From Bacillota bacterium (GTDB taxonomy: Bacteria; Bacillota; Clostridia; Acetivibrionales; DTU013): DNA of 43,110 bases. Location: NCBI GenBank assembly GCA_023409615.1, contig JAEYRF010000019.1:1-43110 (forward strand). Direction: 5' to 3'. Made by a program: the position numbers and the translations under genes. Of the stretch, positions 18,206 to 27,279 are shown one piece after another. The notes under the pieces are model-generated. The model was not told the origin of the DNA and ran no database searches. It saw nothing but the letters and a program-made list of their open reading frames with translations. Numbering within the stretch: position 1 is the stretch's first letter; each line of letters begins with the position of its first letter.

Positions 18206-19549
18206 ATGGAAGAGGTTAAGTTGAACCCTGATAAAAACAAGAAGGGTAAGCAGGTGAAATGTCTTGTCTGCGGTGCGATATTTGATGCATCTCTTGAAAT
18301 ATGCCCTGTATGCGGTGTTGGGCCGGAGTTCTTTGTTCCGTACGAAGAGGAGGACACGACTTTTAGCAAGGATACGGATGAAGTCTTCGTGATACTGGGA
18401 AATGGCGCTGCCGGGTTAAGTGCGGCAGAGGCGATTCGAGAGAGAAATCGCACATGCAAGTTAATCATGGTTTCCGACGAACCTGTACTTAGCTATAACC
18501 GACCGATGCTGACCAAAGCTCTGAGTTCGCTGCAGAATGCAGACGAAATTGCTATCCATGATAATGACTGGTACACACAAAACAATATCGTCAATATACT
18601 TGGCGTTCGTGTAGAGAAAATGGATACGTCAGATAAAACCATCACTTTGAGCAGCGGAGAACTGCTAAATTATGATAAATGCATCTATGCGCTTGGATCG
18701 GAATCTTTTATCCCTGCCTGTATTGACAATTCTAAACCGGAGGTGATTACAATACACCGTTTTTCTGATGTTGAAAGAATCAGAGAAATGGCTCCCAATG
18801 TGAAGAATACGGTAGTGATCGGTGGGGGAGTTCTGGGTCTGGAAGCTGCCTGGGAAATGAGTAAATCCAGTAAGGTGACAGTACTTGAGATAGCAAATAA
18901 GCTGATGGTTCGCCAACTGGATGATACTGCAGGAGAACTTATTGCAGAGATCATCAGAAGTGTTGGTATCGATTTTAGAGTGAATGCTAACATAATCGGA
19001 GTTACTGGTGATAGTTCTGAGGCCGGTGTTCAATTAGATGACGGCACGGTTTATCCGGCAGACCTTGTCATTGTTTCCTGTGGTGTCCGGGCAAGTGTAT
19101 TCGTTGCAAAGAATGCAGGAATTGAAACCGGGCGAGGCGTCATTGTTAATGAGAAAATGGAGACCAGTGCTGCAGATGTCTACGCATGCGGTGATTGTGC
19201 CTTGTTTGGCGAAGTAAATCATTCGATCTGGCCACATGCACTGGAAATGGGTAAAATAGCCGGCGCCAATGCGGCAGGTGACAATTCACTTGTCTATAAA
19301 CCAACTGCTCCGACATTGACCTTTGAGGGGATGAACTCGGCACTCTTTGCAGCCGGGGATAATGGGAAGAATCCGGAACTTCAATATAGGACGAAGGAAG
19401 CAAGGGATCCTGTGAAAAAGACCTATGAAAAGTACTACTTTTTAGACAACAAACTGGTCGGAGTAATATTAATCGGGGATACCTCGAAACTGGTCAAACT
19501 GACGGATGCGCTGAATGAAAAACGCCCGTATGAGAAGGTACTGATATAA
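18206..19549 (+). CDS. FAD-dependent NAD(P)H oxidoreductase with N-terminal rubredoxin-like domain
   Basis: A 447-residue cytoplasmic flavoprotein. Residues about 14-40 carry two CxxC knuckles (CLVCGAIFDASLEICPVCG), a rubredoxin-like iron site of the short rubrerythrin type. Then come the FAD-binding GNGAAGLSAAEAIRERN, the NAD-binding GGGVLGLEAAWEMSK and the second FAD motif VYACGDCALFG of NADH:rubredoxin reductase-like enzymes. It likely moves electrons from NAD(P)H to its own or a partner iron centre in oxygen or peroxide defence. The ATG at 18206 has AAGGAG upstream; in-frame upstream start at 18155 has none. It is monocistronic, ending at a terminator-like hairpin. Confidence 0.88.
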   Translation: MEEVKLNPDKNKKGKQVKCLVCGAIFDASLEICPVCGVGPEFFVPYEEEDTTFSKDTDEVFVILGNGAAGLSAAEAIRERNRTCKLIMVSDEPVLSYNRPMLTKALSSLQNADEIAIHDNDWYTQNNIVNILGVRVEKMDTSDKTITLSSGELLNYDKCIYALGSESFIPACIDNSKPEVITIHRFSDVERIREMAPNVKNTVVIGGGVLGLEAAWEMSKSSKVTVLEIANKLMVRQLDDTAGELIAEIIRSVGIDFRVNANIIGVTGDSSEAGVQLDDGTVYPADLVIVSCGVRASVFVAKNAGIETGRGVIVNEKMETSAADVYACGDCALFGEVNHSIWPHALEMGKIAGANAAGDNSLVYKPTAPTLTFEGMNSALFAAGDNGKNPELQYRTKEARDPVKKTYEKYYFLDNKLVGVILIGDTSKLVKLTDALNEKRPYEKVLI

Positions 19550-19553
19550 AATT

Positions 19554-19619
19554 AAAATCTCCGGGGCATCGAGCCCCTGAGATTTTAGCCGGATATGCTT
19601 CGCAAATGGCCATAAATAA
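19554..19619 (+). repeat. Repeat B, copy 1, including a terminator-like hairpin
   Basis: Begins with a 14-bp stem (AAAATCTCCGGGGC at 19554-19567, GCCCCTGAGATTTT at 19573-19586, one mismatch, 5-nt loop) and continues through GCCGGATATGCTTCGCAAAT to GGCCATAAATAA. About 58 nt of it recurs on the opposite strand at 42984-43041 with three differences. Confidence 0.85.
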
Positions 19620-19651
19620 AAAAGGAGCGGAAATTATCCGCCCCTTTTTTA
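19617..19651. terminator. Bidirectional intrinsic terminator
   Basis: AAAGGAGCGGA and TCCGCCCCTTT form a stem with one mismatch, flanked by an A-run on the left and a T-run on the right, so it can end both the oxidoreductase transcript and the convergent permease transcript. Confidence 0.85.
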
Positions 19652-19674
19652 TTTTCAATTTACTAATATTCGTT

Positions 19675-21132
19675 TTATTCCTGTTGAGCCTGCTCTTTCT
19701 TTTCGCCTATGCTAAGAAGGAGATTCAGGAGAATGCCGAATATCGCTGCGCCTGCGATACAAGGGATCTCAATTCCGAAGAACGGAATGTTTCCGTTGAA
19801 GGCAAATTGTCCACCAATACCGATGACCATAATGGTTGCAATGACGGCTATATTTTTGGAGCTGAACATGTCGACTTTTTTCTCAATCATGATCGCCGCG
19901 CCCTGCGCTGCAATGGCACCAAACAGATAGATCTCCAGACCGCCTATAACTGCAAGAGGTATAGCATAGATGCCTTGCACCAGCGGAGTAAAGAATGAGA
20001 TTACCATTGCTATGATTGCTGCCACTATAAGTACCGGTACGGAGAATACCTTTGTGATCGCCATTGTGCTTATGTTCTCACCGTAGTTTGTTCCCGCCGG
20101 ACCGCCGACAAGACCGGAGATCATATCGCCGATACCATCACCGATCAAGTTGATGTCAAGCTTCTCTATCAGATTATATTTCTTATTGGAGCCCTTTTTC
20201 TTGGCAAGGTCGTTTACATAGATATCCAGCTGATACATATGAGCTGTAGATTCAGGTATTGTTGCGATTGCAATGGGCATGATCGCAAGTATTGCAGCCC
20301 AGGATGCCTTAGGGAATGTAAAGGCTGGTATCGCGATCGGACCGGCTGTCCATAAGGAAGCATTTAAAGCTTCTTGAGGAATCGCTCTGAAAAGGTTCAT
20401 ATCTGCGCCGCCGATAGCGTATAAAAGACCTGCCGTTATGCATCCTACGGCTGCACCCAGTAACAGAGGCAACTGGCCGAGGAAGCCTTTCAAATATCTT
20501 GAGAATAGGATTGTTGACAGAAGAGTTGCAAGTGAAATGACCCATACCCAGTCGCTGTTGACTATAGATGCTGCCGCACCTTCAGCCAATGCCTTGGGGG
20601 CTGCATCGCTGAGCGCGTTGCTGGCAAGGGTCAGTCCAATGATCATGGCAATTGGTCCTGTTATGGTTGCAGGTAATATTCTTTCTACTGCTTTGCTGCC
20701 GGAAGCCCTGATTAGGAACCCGGCTGTGATTGAAATCAAACCGGACATAATGATACCGAACTGTGCATATGAAATAGCTTCGGCAGGTAATATGCTTGTT
20801 GTTCTGTTCTTCCAGGCATCCAACTGAACAAGTGTGTCTGCGCTGACCAGAGACTGGATCGCATCACCGGACATCAGGCCTGCGATGGCAGTCAAATATG
20901 AGAAACTGGAGCCATAGTAGAGAGGGATCTTTTTGCCGGTTATAAGGATAAAGCAGATGGTTGCCAGACCGCTGGCAAAGATTGTCGTTGATACTTGGAA
21001 GCCTGTAATCAAAGCCACGGCTACAGTTGCGGGGAACATTACAATAACCTGCTGGAGTGCGTAAAGGAGCAGTTTCCATGTGGTAGGACGCTCATCAGGT
21101 AAATACCCGATCACTGGTTGAACTTTCTGCAT
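19675..21132 (-). CDS. pyrP: Uracil permease (NCS2 family)
   Basis: A 485-residue membrane protein with about fourteen helices of the nucleobase-cation symporter 2 family. Landmarks: TGPIAMIIGLTLASNAL, the quartet-type signature GPAGTNYGENISTMAITKVFS and FALQ-like membrane entry near the N-terminus. The ATG at 21132 has AAGGAGG upstream; the reading frame is open further upstream but through the leader terminator. Uracil rather than xanthine is favoured because the leader is a PyrR-type attenuator, known for pyrimidine genes including the uracil permease of Bacillus. Confidence 0.88.
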   Translation of the reverse strand: MQKVQPVIGYLPDERPTTWKLLLYALQQVIVMFPATVAVALITGFQVSTTIFASGLATICFILITGKKIPLYYGSSFSYLTAIAGLMSGDAIQSLVSADTLVQLDAWKNRTTSILPAEAISYAQFGIIMSGLISITAGFLIRASGSKAVERILPATITGPIAMIIGLTLASNALSDAAPKALAEGAAASIVNSDWVWVISLATLLSTILFSRYLKGFLGQLPLLLGAAVGCITAGLLYAIGGADMNLFRAIPQEALNASLWTAGPIAIPAFTFPKASWAAILAIMPIAIATIPESTAHMYQLDIYVNDLAKKKGSNKKYNLIEKLDINLIGDGIGDMISGLVGGPAGTNYGENISTMAITKVFSVPVLIVAAIIAMVISFFTPLVQGIYAIPLAVIGGLEIYLFGAIAAQGAAIMIEKKVDMFSSKNIAVIATIMVIGIGGQFAFNGNIPFFGIEIPCIAGAAIFGILLNLLLSIGEKKEQAQQE

Positions 21133-21185
21133 AACAAATCCTCCTTGTTGATTATGAATTTGGAAAGCACTTGCCAAAAATAAAA

Positions 21186-21307
21186 AATCCTGTCTACGGT
21201 ACGCAGACAAGATTGTTGATTGCTTCATTTTAAAGCGGAGCTGACTCAGCTGATCGCCATAATATGGAATCTTGTCGGCATCTCTGTACCGAACTTAAAG
21301 ACATTCC
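21186..21307 (-). promoter_or_regulatory. PyrR-type transcription attenuator upstream of the uracil permease
   Basis: Minus-strand leader with three competing structures. Anti-antiterminator 21307-21266: GGAA and TCTT pair with AAGA and TTCC below; the upper stem CGGTA/TGCCG closes the hexaloop CAGAGA, with a U-G pair second from the loop, as in known PyrR-binding hairpins. Terminator 21214-21186: AATCTTGTCT/AGACAGGATT then TTTTTT. Antiterminator: CGGTAC and GACAAGATT of the first hairpin are complementary to GTACCG and AATCTTGTC of the terminator, so the two states exclude each other. PyrR with UMP would stabilise the first hairpin and shut the gene off. Confidence 0.85.
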
Positions 21308-21318
21308 TTTTTTTCGAC

Positions 21319-21347
21319 ATTATATCATTAGGACATATGCTTTTCAA
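21319..21347 (-). promoter_or_regulatory. Promoter of the uracil permease leader
   Basis: Minus-strand TTGAAA (21342-21347), 17-nt spacer, TATAAT (21319-21324). The start would lie near 21312, just before the attenuator. The remaining gap up to the regulator gene at 21512 is AT-rich with no ORF and no promoter I can place firmly. Confidence 0.75.
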
Positions 21348-21511
21348 TATCAATCGCAAATTATTTTTGAAGGGTGGGATGAAAAGTTAAGTGATGTAAA
21401 AATCATTTACTATGAAAGAAATTTCCAACTAAAGTCGAATAATGTATAACACAAGACATCTAGATATAGCTATGAAAATTATATATTAGAATAGGTTCTT
21501 GGGGGGCTTTC

Positions 21512-23164
21512 GTGTATACACTTATATTAGTTGATGATGAAAGTGATGTCAGAGAGGGATTATTAAAGCAAATTGACTGGGGATTGTATGGGTTTGAAGT
21601 CATTGGAATAACGGATAATGGTAAAGAGGCTTATGACATTGTGGATAAGCTTATGCCGGATATTGTTATTACTGATATCAAAATGCCTTTTATGGATGGT
21701 CTGACACTGTCTGAATTGATCAAACAGAAGTATCCTGCTACCAGGATTATTATACTGACCGGTTTTGAAGAATTCGAATTCGCACAGAAAGCAGTTAAGC
21801 TTCACATTGATGAGTATGTTCTTAAACCATTTTCATGTCAGGAATTAATAAATGTTTTGGTAAAGATTAAGTTACAAATGGATGATGAAATAGCACAAAA
21901 GAAAAACATTCAAAAACTAAGAGAGCATTATAATAAAAGCCTGCCGATTTTAAAAGCAAATTTTCTTACACTATTAATAACACGGAAATTGAGTGAAAGT
22001 GAAATAATGGATAAATCCTACGGCTTTAATATAAATTTAAATGCAAAGGGTTTTATGGTATCCGTTATTAGTATTGACAAGTATGTCTATGACAATTTAG
22101 CAGAGCAGGAGACAGAGAATAAAGAAGAAAAGTCTGAGATCTCGAGTTTGCTGGAAGATATTGATCTAACTCTATTTGCAGTACTGAACATCGCGAAAGA
22201 ACTTATTGATAAATATGACATGGGAATTGTTTTTATACATAATGGCGATATCGTCGTATTAAGTGTAAGCAATGACAAAGAAAGTGAAGCGGCTATTATT
22301 CATACATTGACAGTGCTTGAAGAGATCCGTTATAGTGTGGAAAAGTATCTGATGCTAACTGTTACCATAGGTGTCGGCACATTTTGCAATACGGTATCCG
22401 ATATCAGTAATTCATATAAGGATGCCGTGGTAGCACTGAACTATAAACTGATTCTTGGGAATAACAGAATTCTTTATATTAATGATCTTGAAAACCGAAG
22501 TACAAAGAAAATGGTATTTGATGAACTGAAGGAAGAGGCCTTAACTTGCTGCATTAAGGTAGGCAACATTGAGAAAGTTTCAAAAATAATCGATTCGCTT
22601 TTCAATGAGCTGATTGAGGCCAATGTATCCTATAAAGAGTGTCAGGTATATCTGATGGAAATTTTGATGTCCATTATCAAAATAGCAAAAGATGCAGATA
22701 TAGATTTTAACAGTATTATAGATGATAATATCAATCTGTTTACATATATATACCGGTTTAATAATATACAGGATATTAGAAACTGGACGCTTGGCATCTG
22801 CATCAGAATCATGAATATTATTGCAGACAACAGGCAGGATAACTGCGGACAATTGGTTAAGAATGCTATTGACTTTACAAAAAATCATTTCCATGAGAAT
22901 GATATAACAATTAATAAAGTGTGCAAGCATTTACATATTAGTACTGGTTATTTCAGTACCATATTTAAAAAAGAAACAAAAATGACATATCTGGCATATC
23001 TGGTTCAACTTCGAATGGAGACAGCAAAGGAACTCTTAAACATGACGAGTCTTAAATCCTTTGAAATAGCTGAAAGAGTTGGCTTTTCGGATGCAAATTA
23101 TTTTAGTAACAGTTTTAAAAAATATATCGGAGTTTCTCCTTCGGAATTCAGGAACAGAAAATAA
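21512..23164 (+). CDS. YesN-type response regulator with AraC DNA-binding domain
   Basis: A 550-residue regulator. Receiver domain: DDE at 8-10, phosphoacceptor Asp55 in TDIKM, Lys in VLKPF. The C-terminal AraC domain (about 445-548) shows LHISTGYFSTIFKKETKMTYLAYL and VGFSDANYFSNSFKKYIGVSPSEF. Starts with GTG behind GGGGGG. It begins a cluster regulator-kinase-sugar-binding lipoprotein, the order of the XylFII-LytS-YesN type three-component sugar sensors of clostridia. Its likely target was the mgl-type operon that now lies broken downstream. Confidence 0.92.
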   Translation: MYTLILVDDESDVREGLLKQIDWGLYGFEVIGITDNGKEAYDIVDKLMPDIVITDIKMPFMDGLTLSELIKQKYPATRIIILTGFEEFEFAQKAVKLHIDEYVLKPFSCQELINVLVKIKLQMDDEIAQKKNIQKLREHYNKSLPILKANFLTLLITRKLSESEIMDKSYGFNINLNAKGFMVSVISIDKYVYDNLAEQETENKEEKSEISSLLEDIDLTLFAVLNIAKELIDKYDMGIVFIHNGDIVVLSVSNDKESEAAIIHTLTVLEEIRYSVEKYLMLTVTIGVGTFCNTVSDISNSYKDAVVALNYKLILGNNRILYINDLENRSTKKMVFDELKEEALTCCIKVGNIEKVSKIIDSLFNELIEANVSYKECQVYLMEILMSIIKIAKDADIDFNSIIDDNINLFTYIYRFNNIQDIRNWTLGICIRIMNIIADNRQDNCGQLVKNAIDFTKNHFHENDITINKVCKHLHISTGYFSTIFKKETKMTYLAYLVQLRMETAKELLNMTSLKSFEIAERVGFSDANYFSNSFKKYIGVSPSEFRNRK

Positions 23165-23188
23165 ACGGTATAATTAGGAGAGAAAGCA

Positions 23189-23737
23189 TTGAGAATAAAG
23201 GGATATATTAAACAACTGATAATACCCTTCAAAATGTTGGCTAATTCATTAAGGGTTAGAGGCATTCAGTTCTTCATATCCTCCTCAATAATGCTTATCA
23301 CTATTACAGCCATGTTATTTGTAGGAATTATGCTTTATAGTAAATTCAACAAATCGGCTGAACAAAATGCAATAATTAGTACCAGGCAGGTAATCGATCA
23401 GGTGAATTTGAATCTTGATTATTATCTCAGGAGTATGATGGAGATATCTGATTCTTTAAATGACCTGATTTATTATAAGCAGGATATTAATGAAAAAAAG
23501 CTTATTGAACAGATGAATGTTATACTGGGCACCAGAAAGGATATTGTTTCTTTAAATATATTTTCAAAAGACGGACAAATTGTAGTCGGCAGTCCCTCTT
23601 ACAAAATAAAGAAGGACGTAAACATCATTCAACAGGATTGGTTTAGCGAACCAATAAATGAACCGCAAATCTCTACTTTTCATCACCGCATGTACAAAAT
23701 ATTTTCGAGAAACAACACAGTTGGGTGGTTTCATTAA
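23189..23737 (+). CDS. Sensor histidine kinase, N-terminal part (frameshifted)
   Basis: 182 residues holding the first membrane helix (about 30-52) and most of the extracellular sensor domain, which breaks off at NNTVGWFH. TTG start behind AGGAGAG. The missing remainder is encoded in another frame from 23725. Family kinases of this type are about 600 residues, matching the sum of both parts, so this is one gene with a one-base loss near 23722, real or from the assembly. Confidence 0.85.
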   Translation: MRIKGYIKQLIIPFKMLANSLRVRGIQFFISSSIMLITITAMLFVGIMLYSKFNKSAEQNAIISTRQVIDQVNLNLDYYLRSMMEISDSLNDLIYYKQDINEKKLIEQMNVILGTRKDIVSLNIFSKDGQIVVGSPSYKIKKDVNIIQQDWFSEPINEPQISTFHHRMYKIFSRNNTVGWFH

Positions 23738-24990
23738 GCAGAGAAATTTCTTTTTATAAAAACAGCAAAAAGGAACAGGGTGTCCTGCTGGTAGATATGA
23801 ATTTCAGTGCCCTGGATCAGTTGTGCCGGAAAGCCAGGCTCGGTAAAAAAGGGTACATTTATCTGGTGGATTCCAGAGGAAATATCGTGTACCATCCTCA
23901 GCAACAATTGATTAATGCAGGTTTGAAATCTGAAAACGTAATAGAAGTCATGAAACATATATCTGGTATCTATTTTGACAAATTTGAAGGTGAAAATCGA
24001 TTAATTACCATCCAAACTGTAAATTACAGCAGGTGGCGGATTGTCGGTATAGCCTATATCGACGAGATTGTGACCACCAGAGATGAAATTGCCATTTTTA
24101 TTGGTTGGACATTGCTTTTTGGAACCCTATTTGTCATATTTATTTCTGCCTTTATTTCTGCAAAGATATCCAAACCTATAAAGGAACTTGAAAAATCCAT
24201 GAAAATGGTTGAGGAGGGTATGCTTGATATAAGCATTAATATAAAAGGTGAAGCAGAAGTCGCAAAATTAGCAGGTACATTTAAAATGATGCTGACCAGA
24301 ATCAGATACCTGATGGAGCAGATCGTATTGGAACAGGAATCCAAGCGGAAAGCTGAATTTGAAGTGCTTCAGGCACAAATCAACCCACACTTTTTGTATA
24401 ATACATTAAATTCGGTGGTGAGAATGGTTGAAAGCGGAAAAAAAGAAGATGCAATTATAATGATCACATCGCTTTCAAAATTATTCAGAATAAGTATCAG
24501 CAAGGGTAGAAACATCATTACTATACAGGAGGAATTGGAACATGCCAGCAATTATATGATTATTCAGAAAATTCGATATAAAAACAAGTTCAGGTTCGAA
24601 ATCGAGGCACAGGAGGAAGTCCTGCAATGTAAAACGGTTAAGTTGATTTTGCAGCCCATTATAGAAAATGCAATTTATCATGGTATAGAGTATATGGTCG
24701 ATGAAGGCTTTATTAAAGTATCGGCAGAGATAGTAGATGAAAAAATTCTTCTTCAAGTATCCGATAACGGATCTGGAATGAGACCGGAGACAGTAGAAAA
24801 CATTCTGACAGCAAGATCGGAAAGCAAAGATGGAATAGGAGTCGGAGTAAAAAACGTCCATGAACGAATACAGCTCTGTTATGGCAAGGAATATGGGCTG
24901 GAGTTTATAAGTGAGGTTGATAAGGGAACGACCGCTAAAATATGGATACCGCTTAATGATGAAAGCAAAAAAGAAGGAGGACTCAAATGA
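23725..24990 (+). CDS. YesM/LytS-type sensor histidine kinase, C-terminal part (frameshifted)
   Basis: 421 residues: rest of the sensor domain (VSLSREISFY..., GVLLVDMNFSALDQLC), membrane helix at about 125-147, HAMP, then the His-kinase domain with QAQINPHFLYNTLNSV (phosphoacceptor His), N-box LQPIIENAIYHGIEY, DNGSGM and GVKNVHERI. The nominal GTG start has no ribosome site and lies inside the sensor domain, so it is a continuation of the previous feature. It overlaps the lipoprotein gene by 4 nt (ATGA). Confidence 0.85.
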   Translation: MVSLSREISFYKNSKKEQGVLLVDMNFSALDQLCRKARLGKKGYIYLVDSRGNIVYHPQQQLINAGLKSENVIEVMKHISGIYFDKFEGENRLITIQTVNYSRWRIVGIAYIDEIVTTRDEIAIFIGWTLLFGTLFVIFISAFISAKISKPIKELEKSMKMVEEGMLDISINIKGEAEVAKLAGTFKMMLTRIRYLMEQIVLEQESKRKAEFEVLQAQINPHFLYNTLNSVVRMVESGKKEDAIIMITSLSKLFRISISKGRNIITIQEELEHASNYMIIQKIRYKNKFRFEIEAQEEVLQCKTVKLILQPIIENAIYHGIEYMVDEGFIKVSAEIVDEKILLQVSDNGSGMRPETVENILTARSESKDGIGVGVKNVHERIQLCYGKEYGLEFISEVDKGTTAKIWIPLNDESKKEGGLK

Positions 24991-25970
24991 AGAAAACAGG
25001 AAGACTATTAAGCTTTCTCCTTCTATTGCTCTACATTTTCTCTTTATGCTCTTGCTCAAGGAATATAGATATTAATAGTACTACAAAGAATATTGCACTT
25101 ATTGTAAGAATGAATAACGGGTACTATTGGGGCTCTGTCAAGTTGGGCGCAGATGCTGCCGCAAGTGAATTCAATGTAAATGTCAGGTATACAGCACCTG
25201 AAGATGAGGAGGATGTAGCGGGACAGATTAAGCTGGTCAATACCGAACTTGACCAGAAAGTGGATGCTTTAATACTTGCAGCAAGCGATTATAATGAGCT
25301 TGTCGGTGTTACAGAAAAGGCTTATGATATGAATGTACCCGTGATTATAATCGATTCTGAGGTGAAGACAGAAAAAATTAATAGTTATATTGCCACTGAC
25401 AATTATAGTGCTGGTCTAAAAGCCGGTAATGAGCTTATAAAAGTACTTGATATAAAAAAGTGCGAAGAGTGTAAGATTGGTATTATGAACTTCGTGAAAG
25501 GTACAAGAAATGCAGAGCAGCGGGAAGAAGGCTTACTAAAATCTATATCCCAGTTTTCGAACATAAATGTCGTAGCAAAGGAATATTGTTCTTCTGACAA
25601 AAAGCTTGCTTTTGAGTTAACTCATAAGATGATTTCTGAACAAAGAGACATTTCCGCGATCGTTGCGTTAAATGCAATTTCCTCTGAAGGCGTAGCTGAG
25701 GCAATCACCCAGATGGATCTTGCAGGAAAGGTTAAAATCATTGCTTTTGATAGTACTCCAAATGAAATCGATTATCTGGAAGATGGTACAATTCAGGCTC
25801 TAATAACACAAAATCCTTTCAGTATGGGGTATTTAAGTGTAAAGTATGCAGTGGATGCGATTAATGGAGTGAGTATTAAACCGTATTATGACACAGGTTC
25901 AGAAATTATTAATAAGGATAATATGTATCTGCCTCAAAACCAAAGACTATTATTCCCTTTTATAAAATAG
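24987..25970 (+). CDS. Periplasmic-binding-protein type I sugar-sensing lipoprotein
   Basis: 327 residues, lipoprotein signal peptide with probable lipidated Cys23 (LCSC), then a ribose/galactose-binding fold: IALIVRMNNGYYWGSVKLGAD, VDALILAASDY, VPVIIIDSEV, SYIATDNYSAGLKAGNEL and IIAFDSTPNEIDYLEDGTI. There is no permease or ATPase beside it and it is translationally coupled to the kinase, so it most likely presents a sugar to the kinase rather than feeding an importer, as XylFII does for LytS. AAGAAGGAGG precedes the ATG. Confidence 0.88.
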   Translation: MKKTGRLLSFLLLLLYIFSLCSCSRNIDINSTTKNIALIVRMNNGYYWGSVKLGADAAASEFNVNVRYTAPEDEEDVAGQIKLVNTELDQKVDALILAASDYNELVGVTEKAYDMNVPVIIIDSEVKTEKINSYIATDNYSAGLKAGNELIKVLDIKKCEECKIGIMNFVKGTRNAEQREEGLLKSISQFSNINVVAKEYCSSDKKLAFELTHKMISEQRDISAIVALNAISSEGVAEAITQMDLAGKVKIIAFDSTPNEIDYLEDGTIQALITQNPFSMGYLSVKYAVDAINGVSIKPYYDTGSEIINKDNMYLPQNQRLLFPFIK

Positions 25971-26000
25971 GAAATTACATGCAGATCAGGGGGTACTCTA

Positions 26001-26987
26001 ATGAGAAGAATGATTACGCTTCTGTTAGTAATCGTATTAATCATGACGCTGACGGGATGCGAAAGTGCAGCTAGATCAAGTAAAATAAGCATAGGCTGTG
26101 CAATTTACAAGTTTGATGATAGCTTTATGACAAGTGTACGAAATTTTATTTCAGATGCTGCAGCTGGCAATGCGGAAGTCGAAATAGTGGATTGTCAGAA
26201 CTCACAACAGATTCAGAATGATAAGGTCGATCTGTTTATCAATAAGAAAGTAAAGGCTCTCGCCATCAATCCTGTCGACCGGACTGCTGCAGGCGTTATG
26301 CTTGAAAAAGCAAAGAAAGCTAATATACCTGTTGTTTTCTTCAACAAGGAGCCTCTTGCAGATGATATGAAAAAGTGGGATAAAGTATATTATGTCGGGG
26401 CAAAAGCGGAGCAATCAGGAAACATGGAAGGGGAACTGGTTGTTAACTATTGGAATTCCCACCCGGAAGCGGATAAAAATTCGGATGGGGTAATGCAGTA
26501 CGTTATGCTAAAAGGTGAAACTGCACATCAGGATGCAGAACTTCGCACAAAATATTCTGTACAAACGGTTCAGGATGCGGGCATAGAAGTAGAAAAGCTA
26601 GCTGAGGATAACGCAGATTGGGACCGTGCAAAAGGTCAGGAAAAGATGACCGCTTTTCTAGCTACAAATGGTGACAAAATAGAAGTAGTATTTTCTAATA
26701 ATGATGATATGGCACTTGGAGCGATTGAAGCATTAAAAGCCGCCGGCTATTTCAGAGATGGCAAATATATGCCTGTTGTCGGAATTGATGCCATTGCGCC
26801 AGCTCTCCAGGCAATCAAAGATGGTACGCTCCTGGGTACTGTATTTAATGATGCCAAGAATCAAGGCCAGGCAACCTTTAATCTTGCATATGCACTGGCT
26901 CAAGGCAAAACTATCAGATGGTGTTTTAATACTGAGCATTTCAATCCCTTTAATTGCATCTTCTTTTCTCTTTTTATCATTAAGTAA
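26001..26987 (+). pseudogene. mglB: Truncated galactose/glucose-binding lipoprotein MglB
   Basis: Begins as a normal MglB: GGGGG ribosome site, lipobox LTGC (Cys20), ISIGCAIYKFDDSFMTSVRN, KALAINPVDRTAAG, VFFNKEPL, VFSNNDDMALGAIEALK, VVGIDAIAPALQAIKDGTLLG, AKNQGQATFNLAYALAQGKTI. Homology ends near 26913, about 25-30 residues before the normal C-terminus. The last 24 codons read through an inverted mglA fragment and encode an unrelated tail. Expression and function are doubtful. Confidence 0.85.
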
Positions 26988-27200
26988 TAGAAAACGAGTT
27001 ATGTAGCGTGTAATGTTTGCAATAACCGTGTTTTCCATTACCGATAAAAGTGGGAATATTCCACTTTCACGACGTTCCTCTGTAAGGAGTGCGATCTTAA
27101 GTTTTTTAGCGTCAATAGGCGACTTTATCTTGATTTCCTTATTCTCAAGAATGATCTTGCCTGATTCAATTGCCCGGAGGCCAAATATCGCTTCAACCAA
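26914..27200 (-). pseudogene. Inverted internal fragment of MglA-type sugar ABC ATPase
   Basis: On the minus strand this segment encodes LVEAIFGLRAIESGKIIL then DAKKLKIALLTEERRESGIF and ending IEMLSIKTPS, which matches the second ATPase half of MglA/RbsA-type proteins between its Walker A region and the signature motif. Neither Walker A nor the signature LSGGNQQK is present, and both ends pass into unrelated sequence, so it is a relic. It lies head-on against the truncated mglB. Confidence 0.8.
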
Positions 27201-27279
27201 CTTGACTAAAAAATAGAAAGAACCAGTCTCGAAATTTGATTGGATGCATTAAGTAAGATAAGCAACTCTTAATTTTGTA

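Noticed and set aside
21130..21310. Purine or xanthine riboswitch before the NCS2 permease
   Set aside because: The conserved purine-aptamer core is absent, while a CAGAGA hexaloop hairpin with mutually exclusive antiterminator fits PyrR control.
23715..23740. Programmed -1 frameshift in the kinase gene
   Set aside because: GTTGGGTGG is not a convincing slippery heptamer and no stimulatory hairpin is evident; simple loss of one base is more economical.
26914..27200. Functional 155-codon ATPase-like gene on the minus strand
   Set aside because: It lacks Walker A and the signature motif, starts with TTG without a ribosome site and both ends run into unrelated sequence.
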